DNA from: Populus alba | Taxonomy: Eukaryota; Streptophyta; Magnoliopsida; Malpighiales; Salicaceae | Reading direction: 5' to 3' | Length of the DNA: 64,000 nt | Assembly: GCF_005239225.2 (NCBI RefSeq) | Contig: NC_133288.1 | Span: forward strand, 15,816,169-15,880,168 | In this document: piece after piece, positions 1-12,240 of the stretch | How the letters are laid out: every line of letters starts with the position of its first letter | How positions within the stretch are numbered: the stretch's first letter is position 1 | The notes under the pieces: model-generated | The model's input: only the letters and a program-made list of their open reading frames with translations | The model's database searches: none | Told to the model about the DNA's origin: nothing | Program-made: the position numbers and the translations under genes

Positions 1-959
1 TTTGAAGCAGTGCTTAGTCTGGATGCTGAGTGCTTATGTTTTGCAATCAAGCATAGTGCAGATTTTGGCGTTGCTTTGAACCTTACCAGGGCTGCAGCTT
101 TATCTTCTAAATGTGGAGTTTCTGCTCCTCCTCTTAGTAAATGTGGCAGTGAGTAATCTAATACCTGGATCGTTTTTCTTAGAATGTTTTATTTGATTGA
201 TTATTTATCTACTTGATGATGTGTTTGTTTTGCATGTAGTCTCTGTGCCTGCTACCGGTGCACCAGGTACGTAAGTTTTGGATTATGTTTTTCGCAATTT
301 CAATCTGAAATTGTTCAATCTTGCTTTGTTTTGATGATAATTGACAATATGAAAGATCTACTTTGTGTTTATTCTATATAGAACAAAGATCTACTAAAAC
401 AGACAGACATGAATGGCGTGGGATTTGGAATTGGATATTTAATGTTTCCTAATTTGACAAATAAGATAACAAGCCCTTTCATGAACAATGAATTTAAAAA
501 AAAAAAATCAACGAATTTAAAGTGATGAAAAGGTGTAGTGTAGAGCACAGATTATCATCAAGCTCTGATTATATTGTCACGCTCCATAATATTTAATTTA
601 TTTGAACTCTTTTGTAAGGTATTCTTTTCCCTGTTAATTATTGTTTACGACTGCTTGAACATTATTAGTTTGTGGAAAATGTTTATGCAGCTAACCCTCC
701 ATCCTCCGCACCAGAGGCAGCTCCACCGACAGAAACTCCACCGTATCCTGTTATAGAGCCAGCAACAAATAACCAACCTTCAGTCCCGGCTCCGGCACCA
801 TCGAACAGTGATGATAATGGGGTTTCAGCAGCAGCTCCAGTAATTATTGAAGTTCCAGCACAAGCACCAGCGAAAGCGATGGCATGTTCTATCTCTGCTC
901 CCTTTTCGGTTCTCATTAGCTGCGCTGTTGCTTCCACTGCTCTTTTCCTGTGGGTTTAG
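1..959 (+). CDS. GPI-anchored non-specific lipid-transfer / xylogen-type protein (3' part)
   Basis: The gene enters from the left edge, so its start and signal peptide are missing. Three exons splice in phase: 1-148, a 27-base mini-exon 240-266, and 691-959 (TAG). The visible 147 residues begin inside the eight-cysteine lipid-transfer fold: the CxC pair (CLC, visible residues 11 and 13), then Cys38 and Cys48, each in a KCG context. A Pro/Ala/Ser-rich linker with AP, SP and PAPAP runs follows, typical of arabinogalactan decoration. The protein ends in a hydrophobic tail (SVLISCAVASTALFLWV) preceded by small residues, the usual GPI-anchor signal. Family knowledge: such LTPG/xylogen-like proteins sit on the outer plasma membrane or wall and carry lipids for cuticle, suberin or vascular differentiation; which role applies here cannot be told. 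AATAAA at 1122-1127 is a candidate poly(A) signal. No lesion is seen. Confidence 0.85.
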
Positions 960-1236
960 AATGTCATTAGATGGTGACTTTTATTTTGTTGTTTTTATTA
1001 TTTAGGCTGTTCTTTAATTTTTGGCCATGTTTGATAGGATGCCTTCCTCTGGTCTTGTTCTGTCACATGGTAAATCTTTGTGTTTCTTGAATTTGTTTTG
1101 AAGTTTTTTTTTTTTACTTGTAATAAAATTTATTTGGGCCCTTTTAAGTTCAGAATGCTTTATTTTTTCTTTAATTTAGTGTTTTTCGTGATTTTTTTTT
1201 TTTTATCTTTTTGAAAGTTAAATGGTAAGAAAAATC
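960..1236 (+). other. 3' flank of the lipid-transfer gene
   Basis: T-rich non-coding sequence with an AATAAA at 1122-1127, probably the 3' UTR and poly(A) region. No ORF with protein-like content is seen. Confidence 0.5.
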
Positions 1237-2420
1237 AAATCCTAAATAGAAAAAAATATAATATAATTCACATTTATGCATTATCGCCACGTTTCCGCGA
1301 TGCATATTAAATTGGGTGAACCAAAATTTTTACAATTAACAAAAACTCTAAAAATATGTAGAGGTAGATAATAGTTTTTTATGGATTACTATAATAAAAT
1401 TATTCTTTTAATGATATTGAGGGTGTTTTTGTTTTTACAATTGGTTTAATAGTTTGTTAAAAAGTTGTTTTGAGGTATATATTAGTATTTTTAATTTTTT
1501 TTACACAGTAAAAATATGGTTTTGTCCTAAACTTAACAATTTCTTAAGTTGTTGCCCAATGATTTTTTAGTCTTTTAAAAACATTAAAATAGTTAAAAGT
1601 ATTTATTTACCTGGAAGTAAATAAAAATAGTTGTTCATCGAGGGTTTTTTTTGGTTTTTTTGCAATTTGAAATACAATAAAAAATACTTATTATTTATAT
1701 ATTTTAGAAAAGAAAAAAAATCCAGGCATGCGTCGATTTCTAGGGGTATTTTGTCTGTACTTTCACTATAGTTTTTTTTTTTTTTTTGATGACTTTTAGG
1801 TTCATCCTGAAGGCAATTATGGTTAAATGATAGAGCAAAATGTAATTATAAATTTCACATTTATGCGTGAATCCACTTTTTACGCGCAGCATAAATCGAT
1901 GAGCCATAAATTTTTATAACTACCAAAAATCTCTAAAATATGTAGCGGTTAGATATAATTTATTATAGATTATTATAATAAAAATTACATTTTTATCCAC
2001 AAGTTGAAAAAAATATAATGATAATGAATGTTGTTTTGGTCTTTTAGTTATTTGAAAAGTTGTTTTAAGTAATATGGAAGTATTTCTATTTTTACATAGT
2101 AAAAATATAGTTTTGTCCCTAAACTTTAATAATTTCTCTATATTTGTCAAGGATTTTCTAGTCTTTTTTAGAAACGTTTAAAAGTAGTTAAACTACTTAT
2201 TTACCCTTAAAGTAAAAAAAAAATATAATTGTTGACCTAAGGGGGATTTTTTTGTTTTTTTGCAGTTTGAAATACAATAGAAATACTATTATTGCATATA
2301 CCTTTAGAAAAGAAAAAAATCAAGGCACATGCATCAGTACTCTTTGGGGTATTTGTGTACTTTCACTTATGGTATTTTTGTAACTCTTTAGGTTTCATGA
2401 AGGGCATTATGATTCTTTCT
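1237..2420. repeat. Diverged tandem duplication, unit about 587 bp
   Basis: Two head-to-tail copies align along their length. CACATTTATGC begins at 1269 and again at 1856; the 'aaaatatgtag.ggt' block, the 'tagaaaagaaaaaaatc.aggca' block and the closing 'ttaggttcat..gaaggcattatg' block recur in the same order at about the same spacing. The copies differ by many substitutions and small indels, so the duplication is old. No coding sense is visible. Confidence 0.75.
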
Positions 2421-3251
2421 ATATTGGGAAATCAATTATTTTATTCGAAAAAGGTATTGTCACAATCACTTTCATGCCGCTAGTAGCAGATTGTCATCAC
2501 GATCGTTTGAAGGGCGTATGTGGACTCAACTAGTGGGCTAAACTATATTTCATCGTGTCATTGACATATGTTATTGTATCCTTTTTCTTCTAAAGCAACA
2601 CAATGTTGACGTTTATGGTTGATTTCTTGCAGAATTCATCGTTTTTTTTTTTCTTCATTCTTTTCTTTCTCTTCTAGAGAAAGTGCAACATCTTGCCCCT
2701 TTTTTTTTCTTTAAATTTGTCAATTTTCGGTCCTTTTGTTTTTTTATTGTTTATTATCAATCTTTGTTCTTATTAATATAGTTTAGTTATTTTTTAATTT
2801 TAGTCCATTAAATTACAATATTTGTCATCATATTATTTTTTCTAATTCATCATTTTTTTTTTATTTCTGATTTTTGATTCCCTTGGCTTTTGTTAAAGTT
2901 TGGTAAGTCTTTTCAATTTCACCATTTTCATTAAAGTTTTATGTTTTATATATTTATCTTTTTCATTTTAAACCCCTTATTCTTTTGATTTATTTTTCCT
3001 TTTGTTAAAGTGTAATTGTTTTTAAAATTAACCTTCAAATTTAAATTTTTTTGATACCTCTAATTTATTTTTTTAATTTCAATTCTTTCTCCCATCATTT
3101 TTTAATCACAATTTTTTGTTTGATGGGGAATGAAGTTTTTTTTTTCACCTTATATTTTCCATCATTTAGCTTTTGATTTTGATTAGGGGTATGGTTTTCA
3201 GAGCTTTTTTTATTTGCAATGCTTCTCATTTATTGCCATAGGGTAAAGTTT
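2421..3251. repeat. T-rich dispersed repeat, no gene
   Basis: Long T-runs with motifs such as 'tttttaattttagtcc' and 'caatttcacc..ttcattaaa'. A related T-rich block with the same phrases lies at about 52540-52900, so this is probably a degenerate dispersed repeat. No ORF is supported. Confidence 0.4.
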
Positions 3252-3384
3252 TATAAGTTCATCGTGGTTCAAGATTCTTTTTCTTCAATTTCTTTTATAA
3301 TTTTAACATTAACATTATTTTTTTTTAAATAATGTTGATGTTAAAATTATAAAATTTCAAATCTTGAACACATTGAACTTTAAA
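3252..3384. repeat. Imperfect inverted repeat able to form a long hairpin
   Basis: The arm 'tttataattttaacattaacattatt' region (3294-3320) pairs with 3326-3351 with one mismatch, and the pairing continues outward through GTTCAAGATT (3267-3276) against AATCTTGAAC (3359-3368) and a less perfect extension. The loop is only a few T residues. It could be a small MITE or a foldback-RNA locus. No target-site duplication was identified. Confidence 0.6.
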
Positions 3385-3639
3385 GCCCACTTGTTTAGTT
3401 TAAACTATCTTCATTTATTCTCTATTATTACATTTTGATCTCATGGCCAAAGTGTGACTTTTGTAGAATTTTTTTGAATATTTTTTTTTAAGAATAATTT
3501 TTTTTATATTTTAATTTTTGAAAATTCTTTTTATATTAATTTTTTTTTTTTTTATATTTGATTTTTTTTTATTTTTTTGATAATTGAAGATTTTAAAAGG
3601 GCCTTTTTTTTAACGGTTTTCCATGCAATGACTGTTTAT

Positions 3640-3960
3640 TAATCATAGTTGTGAGATCGGCTCAAATTTGACAGGTTGACCGAGAACTGGAATAAGGTCA
3701 GGTTAAAAAAAAAAAGAAAAAGAAAAAACTTCGGCTTGCCTGACAGGTTGACCAGCAGACCGCTACAAATCCCTGATTTTTTTTTTTTTTTTATTAAATA
3801 TATTGTTTTGATTTTTTTAAAAAAATTTGACCCGACGACTGATGACCTGCGTAAAATCCAGACCTGAATCTTGAACCGAACCGACCAATCGAGCCTGGGT
3901 TTATAAACTATGCTATGAACCCTTCAACCCTGTGAAGCTCAATCAAGATCGGTTTTCTAG
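3640..3960. repeat. Degenerate 'GGTTGACC / ACCTGGGTC' dispersed repeat
   Basis: Contains 'gacaggttgaccgag', 'gacaggttgaccagc' and 'gacctg..gaaccgaaccgacc', the kind of phrase also found at 15380-16170. It looks like part of a common plant dispersed repeat. No ORF is supported. Confidence 0.4.
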
Positions 3961-5714
3961 TACGTGAGTTCTCAAATTCTATTTTTTTGTTCTATATAGA
4001 ATAAACTTTATTTTATAGAAGATTGTCGCTTGTATGTGTTTACCTGCCAATTTTGATGGATATTCTTTTGCTCGCACTGTCTGTCCGCAAATGCAGTGTT
4101 TTATGTTACACTCAAAAATGCGAAGGAAAGAAAAGCAAATGAGAGCGGAGCATGGAATGCTATCAAAAGAAAGGGACTAACCAAAAGCGGGTTAGGTCTA
4201 TCTTATCCAAAGCCAAGTCAGCGCGGCCCCAGTCAACATGTTTTTTAGAGAGAGTCAAGCAATTGGCATCGAAATCTATATGCTGATTGATATCTAGCAC
4301 AAGCATAGAAGGCCGGCACGTATTTGAACTATTTAAAGAGTGTCTATGTGAATCTTTTAAATATAATTTTTTTTAATTAATGAAGAATACTCTAACCATA
4401 TTTATATACGTTAATTAATTTTATTGAAATTAATGATATATAATTTTTAATTATTTTAAAAAAATTTAAATCTTATACTATTAAAAAAGTTTCAAGACCT
4501 GATCAATTAAGCCTATCATTCAATATTTTAATATTAATTTTTTAAGGTGTTGGGCCTAATATTTAGATTTAGAAATATCAAAAAATGTAACAAAGGCTTC
4601 TTTACTTCGATCACTTCTTAATTCTTGTGGTTTTGGATTTTCTCCAATTAACATTTAATATGCATATATCCAACTCCTATAGTTTACTGGTTGTTAGATG
4701 AACTGCTACTATGCTATGCTCTTTTCTTACTTCTCTAGAGATTTAGTAGAAGTTCATTCATGGGATCTGGATAGATTGAAGGTGAATTTGATGGATACAT
4801 GCTTAACAAGAGGAAATAATGCCTGCAAGATAGCATAGCTGCTAGTCGCCACTAGAAGAAAAATCAAAGCTGAAAATGCATTTGTAGATTCCCTTGCCAA
4901 CGAACCTGACTCGCAGGAAGGATTCCAGGTAATTTCAAATGCAAAAGAAGAAGGCATCGAATTATAATATGTTTTCTGGACCATGAAACTTGGTTAGCTA
5001 GAAATAGAGAATTATGACCAAGAATTAATTAATATTATAAATATATTAACGGATAAATAAATAAGTTATAAACACTAATTAAAAAAAAAGTGCAATTAAT
5101 TGTTTTAGTAGAAGAAAAGATAATATCGTAATTCTTTTCACACTAAATAAAACTGAAAATCTATTTTAACACGTATTTTATATGTGAATAAAAACTAATT
5201 AGTCATGAGATTAAGTGCTCCAGGAGAAAATGACAAATTCAAGTTTGTAAAATGAAAAGAGCACTTGTACTTATAGTACATTATAATAACGTCATAGAAA
5301 ATCAAAGCAATTGTTGTTCTTCTTGCTTAGCTAGACTCAAAGGATAATATTTAGGACACGAGAGATAGTATAAGCATTCATAGATGTTTTAAATATCACA
5401 TTCATCCCCAAATAAAATCAATAAATTATATACTAAGAGATCGAAGAGGGAGTAAAAGATAGCTAAAATAAATTGGTACCCATAAACAAAACATAAAATA
5501 CATTATTCACAGGTAAATGGCCTCAAATGGAGCATTCATAATTGACAACTTTTAACAATCAATATAATAGGCTGGAGCATGGTATATTGATAAAGCTTAA
5601 CTACCTAATGATACAAAACAAGGTTAAAATAAGCAAAAACCACTCTTATAATGGTGGAAGACAAAATCAATAACTATTGATATGAAAAAATTGATTGACA
5701 TTCTTGTGCATAAT
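3961..5714. other. Intergenic, nothing recognised
   Basis: AT-rich sequence with a slightly more GC-rich island at 4080-4330. A 76-codon minus-strand ORF at 4754-4984 has no recognisable motif and is not called. Confidence 0.5.
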
Positions 5715-6214
5715 NNNNNNNNNNNNNNNNNNNNNNNNNNNNNNNNNNNNNNNNNNNNNNNNNNNNNNNNNNNNNNNNNNNNNNNNNNNNNNNNNNNNNN
5801 NNNNNNNNNNNNNNNNNNNNNNNNNNNNNNNNNNNNNNNNNNNNNNNNNNNNNNNNNNNNNNNNNNNNNNNNNNNNNNNNNNNNNNNNNNNNNNNNNNNN
5901 NNNNNNNNNNNNNNNNNNNNNNNNNNNNNNNNNNNNNNNNNNNNNNNNNNNNNNNNNNNNNNNNNNNNNNNNNNNNNNNNNNNNNNNNNNNNNNNNNNNN
6001 NNNNNNNNNNNNNNNNNNNNNNNNNNNNNNNNNNNNNNNNNNNNNNNNNNNNNNNNNNNNNNNNNNNNNNNNNNNNNNNNNNNNNNNNNNNNNNNNNNNN
6101 NNNNNNNNNNNNNNNNNNNNNNNNNNNNNNNNNNNNNNNNNNNNNNNNNNNNNNNNNNNNNNNNNNNNNNNNNNNNNNNNNNNNNNNNNNNNNNNNNNNN
6201 NNNNNNNNNNNNNN
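5715..6214. other. Assembly gap (500 N)
   Basis: Exactly 500 unresolved bases, probably a fixed-size placeholder. It lies about 0.7 kb upstream of the helicase start codon and so hides part of that gene's promoter or leader region. Confidence 0.98.
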
Positions 6215-6894
6215 TGTGACCAATATTGCTTGGTTTTCTATGTATGGATGTATGTGCTTTTAAATATAGATTTGGGGATATGTTGCCATGAGTACTGGTT
6301 ACAGTAAATGATAATATAGGTGTGATTAGTAAGTTGAAAGGAGCATCCTTGCCAGCTGCCTTTGCATTAACTGCTGCAGGCTTGAAGCTGCAGGTGCTTG
6401 AAGCTTTATATTGAGTTTTTAATTTCTTACGAGTCCTTGCATTTTACTGGGTAGTTTACTTTGATGGGTCAGAAAAGAAGGATTTGACTATGAGCATTCC
6501 ATATATTAGCTAGTGGTTGGGAGACCCCGATTCCTGATTGGAGGGGAAACCTTAGCACAAGTCCTTTACCATTGAATTATGCCTCATTGGCTTGACTACG
6601 TAGCTATTAGAAAGATTGTCCATCGGGGCCTTTTTTAATACGTTTTACACCTGTTCTTTGTACCTGCATGTTTTCTGTATTGTATAATAAATTGCCTGCT
6701 GCTTTTGCTTTCTTATTTATTTTATGGGAATTGGATTTGCAGATATCCAATGATTGTTCAACTCCTTTGACCAACTTATCAAGGGGCTCTTTTATGTCTT
6801 TAAGGCTGATATTCTTTGATAAGAAGAAAATAGATACTCAAGCAATTAGAGATTCTCGTGTGGAAGATTCAGTTTGTATGCATATACATATGAA
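6215..6894 (+). promoter_or_regulatory. Helicase upstream region / probable 5' leader
   Basis: Non-coding sequence between the gap and the helicase ATG. A pyrimidine tract ending in AG near 6742 could be the 3' end of a leader intron. No TATA box could be assigned with confidence. Confidence 0.3.
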
Positions 6895-9800
6895 ATGGGT
6901 TCCCGAGGAAGGCCAGTATTTGATCTTAATGAACCCCCAACTGAGGATGATGAGATTGATCATGCTGTATGCCTGCAGCCACACAAGGCACTTCCTTCTG
7001 CAAATTCCCATCCTTCTGACATGTTTGTAGCATCAATGGGTCCCCAAGGAATAAAAAACAACCATGCCTTTTCACACGCATCATCTATATCCGGTTTTTC
7101 AGCCTTTTATTCGACCCAGGGTTGCTTTTTTCCCTGAAGTGGGTTTTTGAACAGAAGATGGCTGAGGAACACAATCCCAAGTTAGCATCACCATCAAAAA
7201 ACAATTACTGATGATGATAAGAAAGATGCACAAACTCTAGCTTCTGGTTCTGGATCTGGTTCTGCAGAAATTAAAGTTGTGGAAAGAGAGGAAGGTGAGT
7301 GGTCTGACGCAGAGGACACTGCTAATGTGTGTGCTGGCAATAGTATGCATGAAAAGGGCAAAGCTTCTCAATTTCAAGGAATGTCTGAAGTAGAAGGTAC
7401 TTCTGTTATGGTTTCCATGAATGTTTCTAGCAGTGTTAAGGTTATTGATAACACTAAGGCTGAAAGCTGTGACCGTGTTTCACCTGGTCTGGATCAGGGT
7501 CAGAATGATTATAAAAATAATGGTAGTCGAAATTCAAATGGAAATGCTAATGATGATGTGTGTATGGATGGTCAGGAAGAAATTGCCTCAGTCCCTAACA
7601 ACGTGAAGTTAGAGGTATTGAAGCAAGTCATGCTCTTAAGTTTTCAACTAATCCGGGGAAGAGGAAGATAGACCAACACAAAGAAGCAATGTTGGGTAAA
7701 AAGCGTAATAGGCAGACCATGTTGATTAATATAGATGAAGTCAAGCAAGCTGGAATTATGAAAAGTTCAACACCAAGAAGGCAGCCAAACGTCATGCGTA
7801 CCGTGAAGGAGGTTCGTACTGTTCCTCAACCTGCTGAACGATCTGGAGAAAGGCCTGGTCATCCTTTAAAGGATCAGAAACAAGCTGATCTGCCATGTAA
7901 TGATGTTGGCTTTTCTGTGGAGTCTTGTACACCCAAATCTGAAAGTAATGGTGATATAAATTCTGCACAGCCAGCTAAGAATAGGAAAGTGAATGGTGAC
8001 TCTGATTTTCCTGTAGACACACACCTGCCACCTATTCAGAAACAGAGTACATGGAAACAGCCTGCTGAGAGTTCGTGGAAGCATCCAGCTGATTTAAGAC
8101 AGCCAAAAAACTCACAATTCTCTAAACAGGAAGCCTGCTCTTATCAACCAAGGTTCCATGGATTCAAAGTTGGGAAACAAGAAATACCTTCCTGTGAAAA
8201 AGTCGACTGGAGCCAGTACACCCTATCAGGACACATCAGTGGAACGTCTAATACGGGAGGTGACTAATGAAAAATTTTGGCATCACCCAGGTATTAAACA
8301 AAACATATACATGTCTCAATTTGTATATGTCTATATGCATTATCTGTGACCTTTTTTTGGTTTTCGGGCTGAAAAGATAGAACATAGTGCCTGTATACTG
8401 CATCTGTTCCAAATCCTTAAGAGGAGGGGGTGGGAAGTGCAAAATTGAAGAGGACAGATTGGAGATGTATCAAGAAGAGTTTGGTAGTCAGCAACTCATA
8501 AAAGTTGGACAAACCAATCTCAGCACATATCTTGTTTCCTAAATTTTTTGACCAATTTGGATGTTTTTTATTTGTGCATTCCATATCCTCTATCATTTTT
8601 TCTCTACATTGCAATAGGGAACTGTGGATCAGCTAGGGTTTTTTTGTGCCTGTCCTTAATAAGTAAAAGCTGTTTGCTACATGCATCTCAAGCTTGAAAG
8701 ATGTTTACTTGCCAATTTACATGTTCTAGGAGGTGGTCAAAACGTGGTGCAGTGTTTTTTTTTCTGATTCTACATCGTTACTTGAAATTTAACCACCTTG
8801 TATATATTCATTAAGAAAATATGTGGATGTCGATTCTTTCTGTATGTTTCTTTGAGAGCTTTGTTCTTTCCTTTGCCTTTATGGTCCCTGCATTTTTTGA
8901 ATCTTATTTTGTTTTATTATTGTGTGCCCCAGAGGACTCTGAGCTCCAATGTGTTCCGGGTCGCTTTGAGTCTGTGGAAGAATATGTAAGAGTATTTGAG
9001 CCTCTTCTTTTTGAGGAATGCCGAGCTCAACTTTACAGCACATGGGAGGAGTCAGCTGAAACTAATGCACACATTATGGTTCGTATAAAGAGCATTGAAA
9101 GGCGGGAAAGAGGTATTGAGTTGCATTATTACTGTAGTGGTGTATATCTATGTTCTGTTTTGTTGACTGATTGAAGAAATCTCTTGTGGCCATAGGATGG
9201 TATGATGTCATTGTTCTTCCAGCAAATGAGTGCAAGTGGACATTCAAGGAGGGTGATGTTGCAGTTCTCTCAACTCCAAGGCCTGGAACAGGTTTGTTAT
9301 GACTGTTCCACTTTTGCGATTCTGTTTCATTGCATATAAATCAAAGTGCGTTTTGGCTTTCTAATATGCAAATATAATTTTCATCATGTGAAGCAGTAAG
9401 ATCCAAGAGGAACAACACCTCGTCATCAAATGAAGATGATGAGGAGCCTGATATCAATGGACGTGTGGCTGGTACTGTTAGAAGACACATCCCTTTGGAT
9501 TCTCGTGATCCTCCTGGTGCAATCCTTCATTTTTTTGTTGGGGACTCTTATGATCCTCACAGGTTGTTACCTCAATCTTAATTTATTCCTTGGTGCTTAT
9601 GCCTGCTTCAAATGTCTTTAAGTCACCAGAATTCCTGATCTTGTCAGACTTTTGTTCTCTTTATTTCATACTGATGGTTTGCTTGCTTATTCTATAATTT
9701 GTTTCACCAGCAAGGTTGATGAGGATCATATTTTGAGGAAACTTCAACCCAGAGGCACCTGGTATTTGACTGTCCTTGGTTCTCTTGCAACCACCCAGCG

Positions 9801-12240
9801 TGAGTATGTTGCGCTGCATGCATTTTGCCGTCTCAATTTACAGGTAACAGCCAGATACTTGTTAATTTCTAAGTTTAGTCTTTTTTCTCATATTTGAAAC
9901 TAAATGTTCTATACCATTCTGGTAGATGCAAGCTGCAATCCTAAAGCCCAGTTCAGATCACTTCCCAAAATATGAGCAGCAGACCCCAGCCATGCCTGAA
10001 TGCTTCACACAGAATTTTGTTGACCATTTGCGGAGGACATTCAATGGGCCACAGCTGGCTGCAATCCAATGGGCTGCCACGCATACTGCTGCGGGTACAA
10101 GTAGTGGGGTAACTAAGAGGCAAGAACCATGGCCCTTTACTCTTGTACAAGGACCTCCAGGGACAGGTAAGACGCATACTGTCTGGGGAATGCTAAACGT
10201 CATCCATCTGGTTCAGTATCAGCATTACTATACTTCTTTGCTTAAGAAACTGGCACCCCAGAGCTATAAACAAGCCAACGAAAGCAATTCTGACAATATT
10301 GCTTTGGGGTCAATTGATGAAGTTCTTCATAACATGGACCAGAATCTCTTCCGCTCCCTTTCAAAACTCTGTCCAAAGCCCAGGATGTTAGTTTGTGCTC
10401 CTTCTAATGCTGCAACTGATGAACTTCTTGCACGTGTTCTTGATCGTGGATTTATTGATGGTGAGATGAAAGTTTACCGGCCTGATGTGGCCAGAGTTGG
10501 GGTTGATTCGCAATCACGTGCTGCTCAGGCAGTTTCTGTTGAGCGGAGAACTGAGCAACTTTTAATCAAGAGCCGTGAAGAAATTTTCAAAATGGATGCA
10601 AGAATTAAAAATCCAGGAAGCTTATTTCTCAGGACAAATTGCTGATCTTCAAAATAAGCTTAATTTTGCAGCCGTGGATGGTCGTTCCCAAGGATCTGTT
10701 GGTGTTGATCCTGATGTTCTTATGGCTAGGGACCAAAACCGAGATGCATTACTTCAGAACCTTGCGGCTGCTGTTGAAAGCAGGGATAAAGTTCTAGTTG
10801 AAATCTCTCGCCTTCTCATCTTAGAACCCAGGTTTCGTGCTGGTAGCAATTTTAATCTAGAAGAAGCCCGAGCTAGTCTCGAGGCAAGTTTTGCCAATGA
10901 GGCTGAGATTGTGTTCACTACTGTCTCAAGCAGTGGTCGCAAGTTGTTCTCTCGTCTTACTCATGGTTTTGATATGGTAGTTATTGATGAGGCTGCTCAA
11001 GCCAGCGAAGTTGCTGTTCTTCCTCCACTTGCACTTGTGCTGCACGGTGTGTTCTTGTTGGCGATCCTCAGCAACTTCCTGCAACAGTTATCAGCAAGGC
11101 AGCTGGAACCTTGTTATACAGTAGAAGCCTTTTCGAAAGGTTTCAGCAAGCTGGATGCCCAACAATGTTATTATCCGTGCAATACAGGATGCATCCTCAA
11201 ATCCGAGATTTCCCTTCACGGTACTTTTACCAAGGACGTCTCACTGACAGTGAAAGTGTTGCAACTTTACCAGATGAGACATACTACAAGGACCCTTTAC
11301 TTAGACCTTATCTATTCTATGATGTTACTCATGGGCGGGAGTCACACAGAGGTGGATCGGTATCTTATCAGAACATACACGAAGCACAATTCTGTCTTCA
11401 GTTGTATGAGCATCTTCAGAAATCCATAAAATCCTTGGGCATGGGGAGAATCACGGTTGGCATAATCACTCCATATAAGCTGCAGTTAAAATGCCTCCAA
11501 CAAGAGTTTTCATCTGTTTTAAAATCTGAAGAAGGGAAAGATATCTATATTAATACTGTCGATGCTTTCCAAGGTCAGGAGCGTGATGTCATTATCATGT
11601 CTTGTGTCCGGGCCTCAAATCATGGTGTCGGTTTTGTAGCAGATATCCGCCGAATGAATGTTGCTCTTACACGTGCCAAGAGGGCTCTATGGGTATGGTT
11701 TTCTCTCTTTTATTTCTAACCTGCTCTCTCTCACTTTGTTATTTGACATATCATTTGTAAGCTTTTCATTTGTGCCATCACCCAATAGCTGCATCTCCCC
11801 AGCCACTGAACTTGATTTCCCAACAGGTCATGGGGAATGCTACTTCTCTCGTGCAATCAGATGACTGGTCTGCATTAGTTGCCGATGCTAAAGCAAGGAA
11901 TTGTTACATGAATATGGACTCCCTCCCCAAAGATTTTTTTGTTTTGAAGGGGACCCAGGGCAAAGGTTCTTCCAATGTAAGGGGTTTGAGGTTAGGTGGA
12001 CCAAGACATAGATCTTTGGATATGCACATGGAATCCAGATCAGGGACACCATCAGAGGATGATGAGAATTCAGGTGCATCTGTGATTTCTAGGAATGGGA
12101 GTTGTGGTCCTTTTAAGCCACCAATGGACAATTCGTTAGATGATTTTGATCAATCTGGTGATAGATCAAGAGATGCCTGGCAATATGGTATACAGAAGAA
12201 GCAAGGTTCCTCTGCAGTTGTAGGAAAGAGAGGCTCCTAG
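6895..12240 (+). CDS. SEN1/UPF1-like SF1 RNA/DNA helicase (MAGATAMA3-like), with apparent frameshifts
   Basis: Seven exons: 6895-8290, 8933-9112, 9196-9291, 9397-9562, 9711-9843, 9926-11692, 11827-12240, all GT-AG. The start MGSRGRPVFDLNEPP matches the N-terminus I recall for the plant At4g30100 group, and ATG has G at -3 and +4. A disordered acidic N-terminal region precedes the helicase core. Core motifs: Walker A GPPGTGKT (about 10151), DEAAQAS (about 10987), GDPQQLP (about 11073), QYRMHPQIRDFPSRYF (about 11180), VDAFQGQERD (about 11560) and RRMNVALTRAKRALW (about 11650). Family role: ATP-driven nucleic-acid unwinding in RNA processing or surveillance, probably nuclear; substrate unknown. 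Seven one-base indels break the frame at 7095-7099, 7144-7148, 7196-7201, about 7607, 8154, 10607-10611 and about 11037. With these corrected the exons total 1383 codons exactly, with no internal stop or splice defect. This favours sequencing error over a pseudogene. Confidence 0.9.

Noticed and set aside
683..937. 84-codon minus-strand ORF
   Set aside because: It is antisense to the last lipid-transfer exon, whose sense frame gives the expected Pro-rich linker and GPI tail.
4754..4984. 76-codon minus-strand ORF
   Set aside because: No recognisable domain, no splice context, and no composition shift that supports coding.
5624..6263. Long ORFs spanning the N run
   Set aside because: They are artefacts of translating N.
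6895..12240. Calling the helicase a pseudogene
   Set aside because: All lesions are single-base length changes, mostly in homopolymers, and all exon phases, splice sites and motifs are otherwise perfect; error is more likely.
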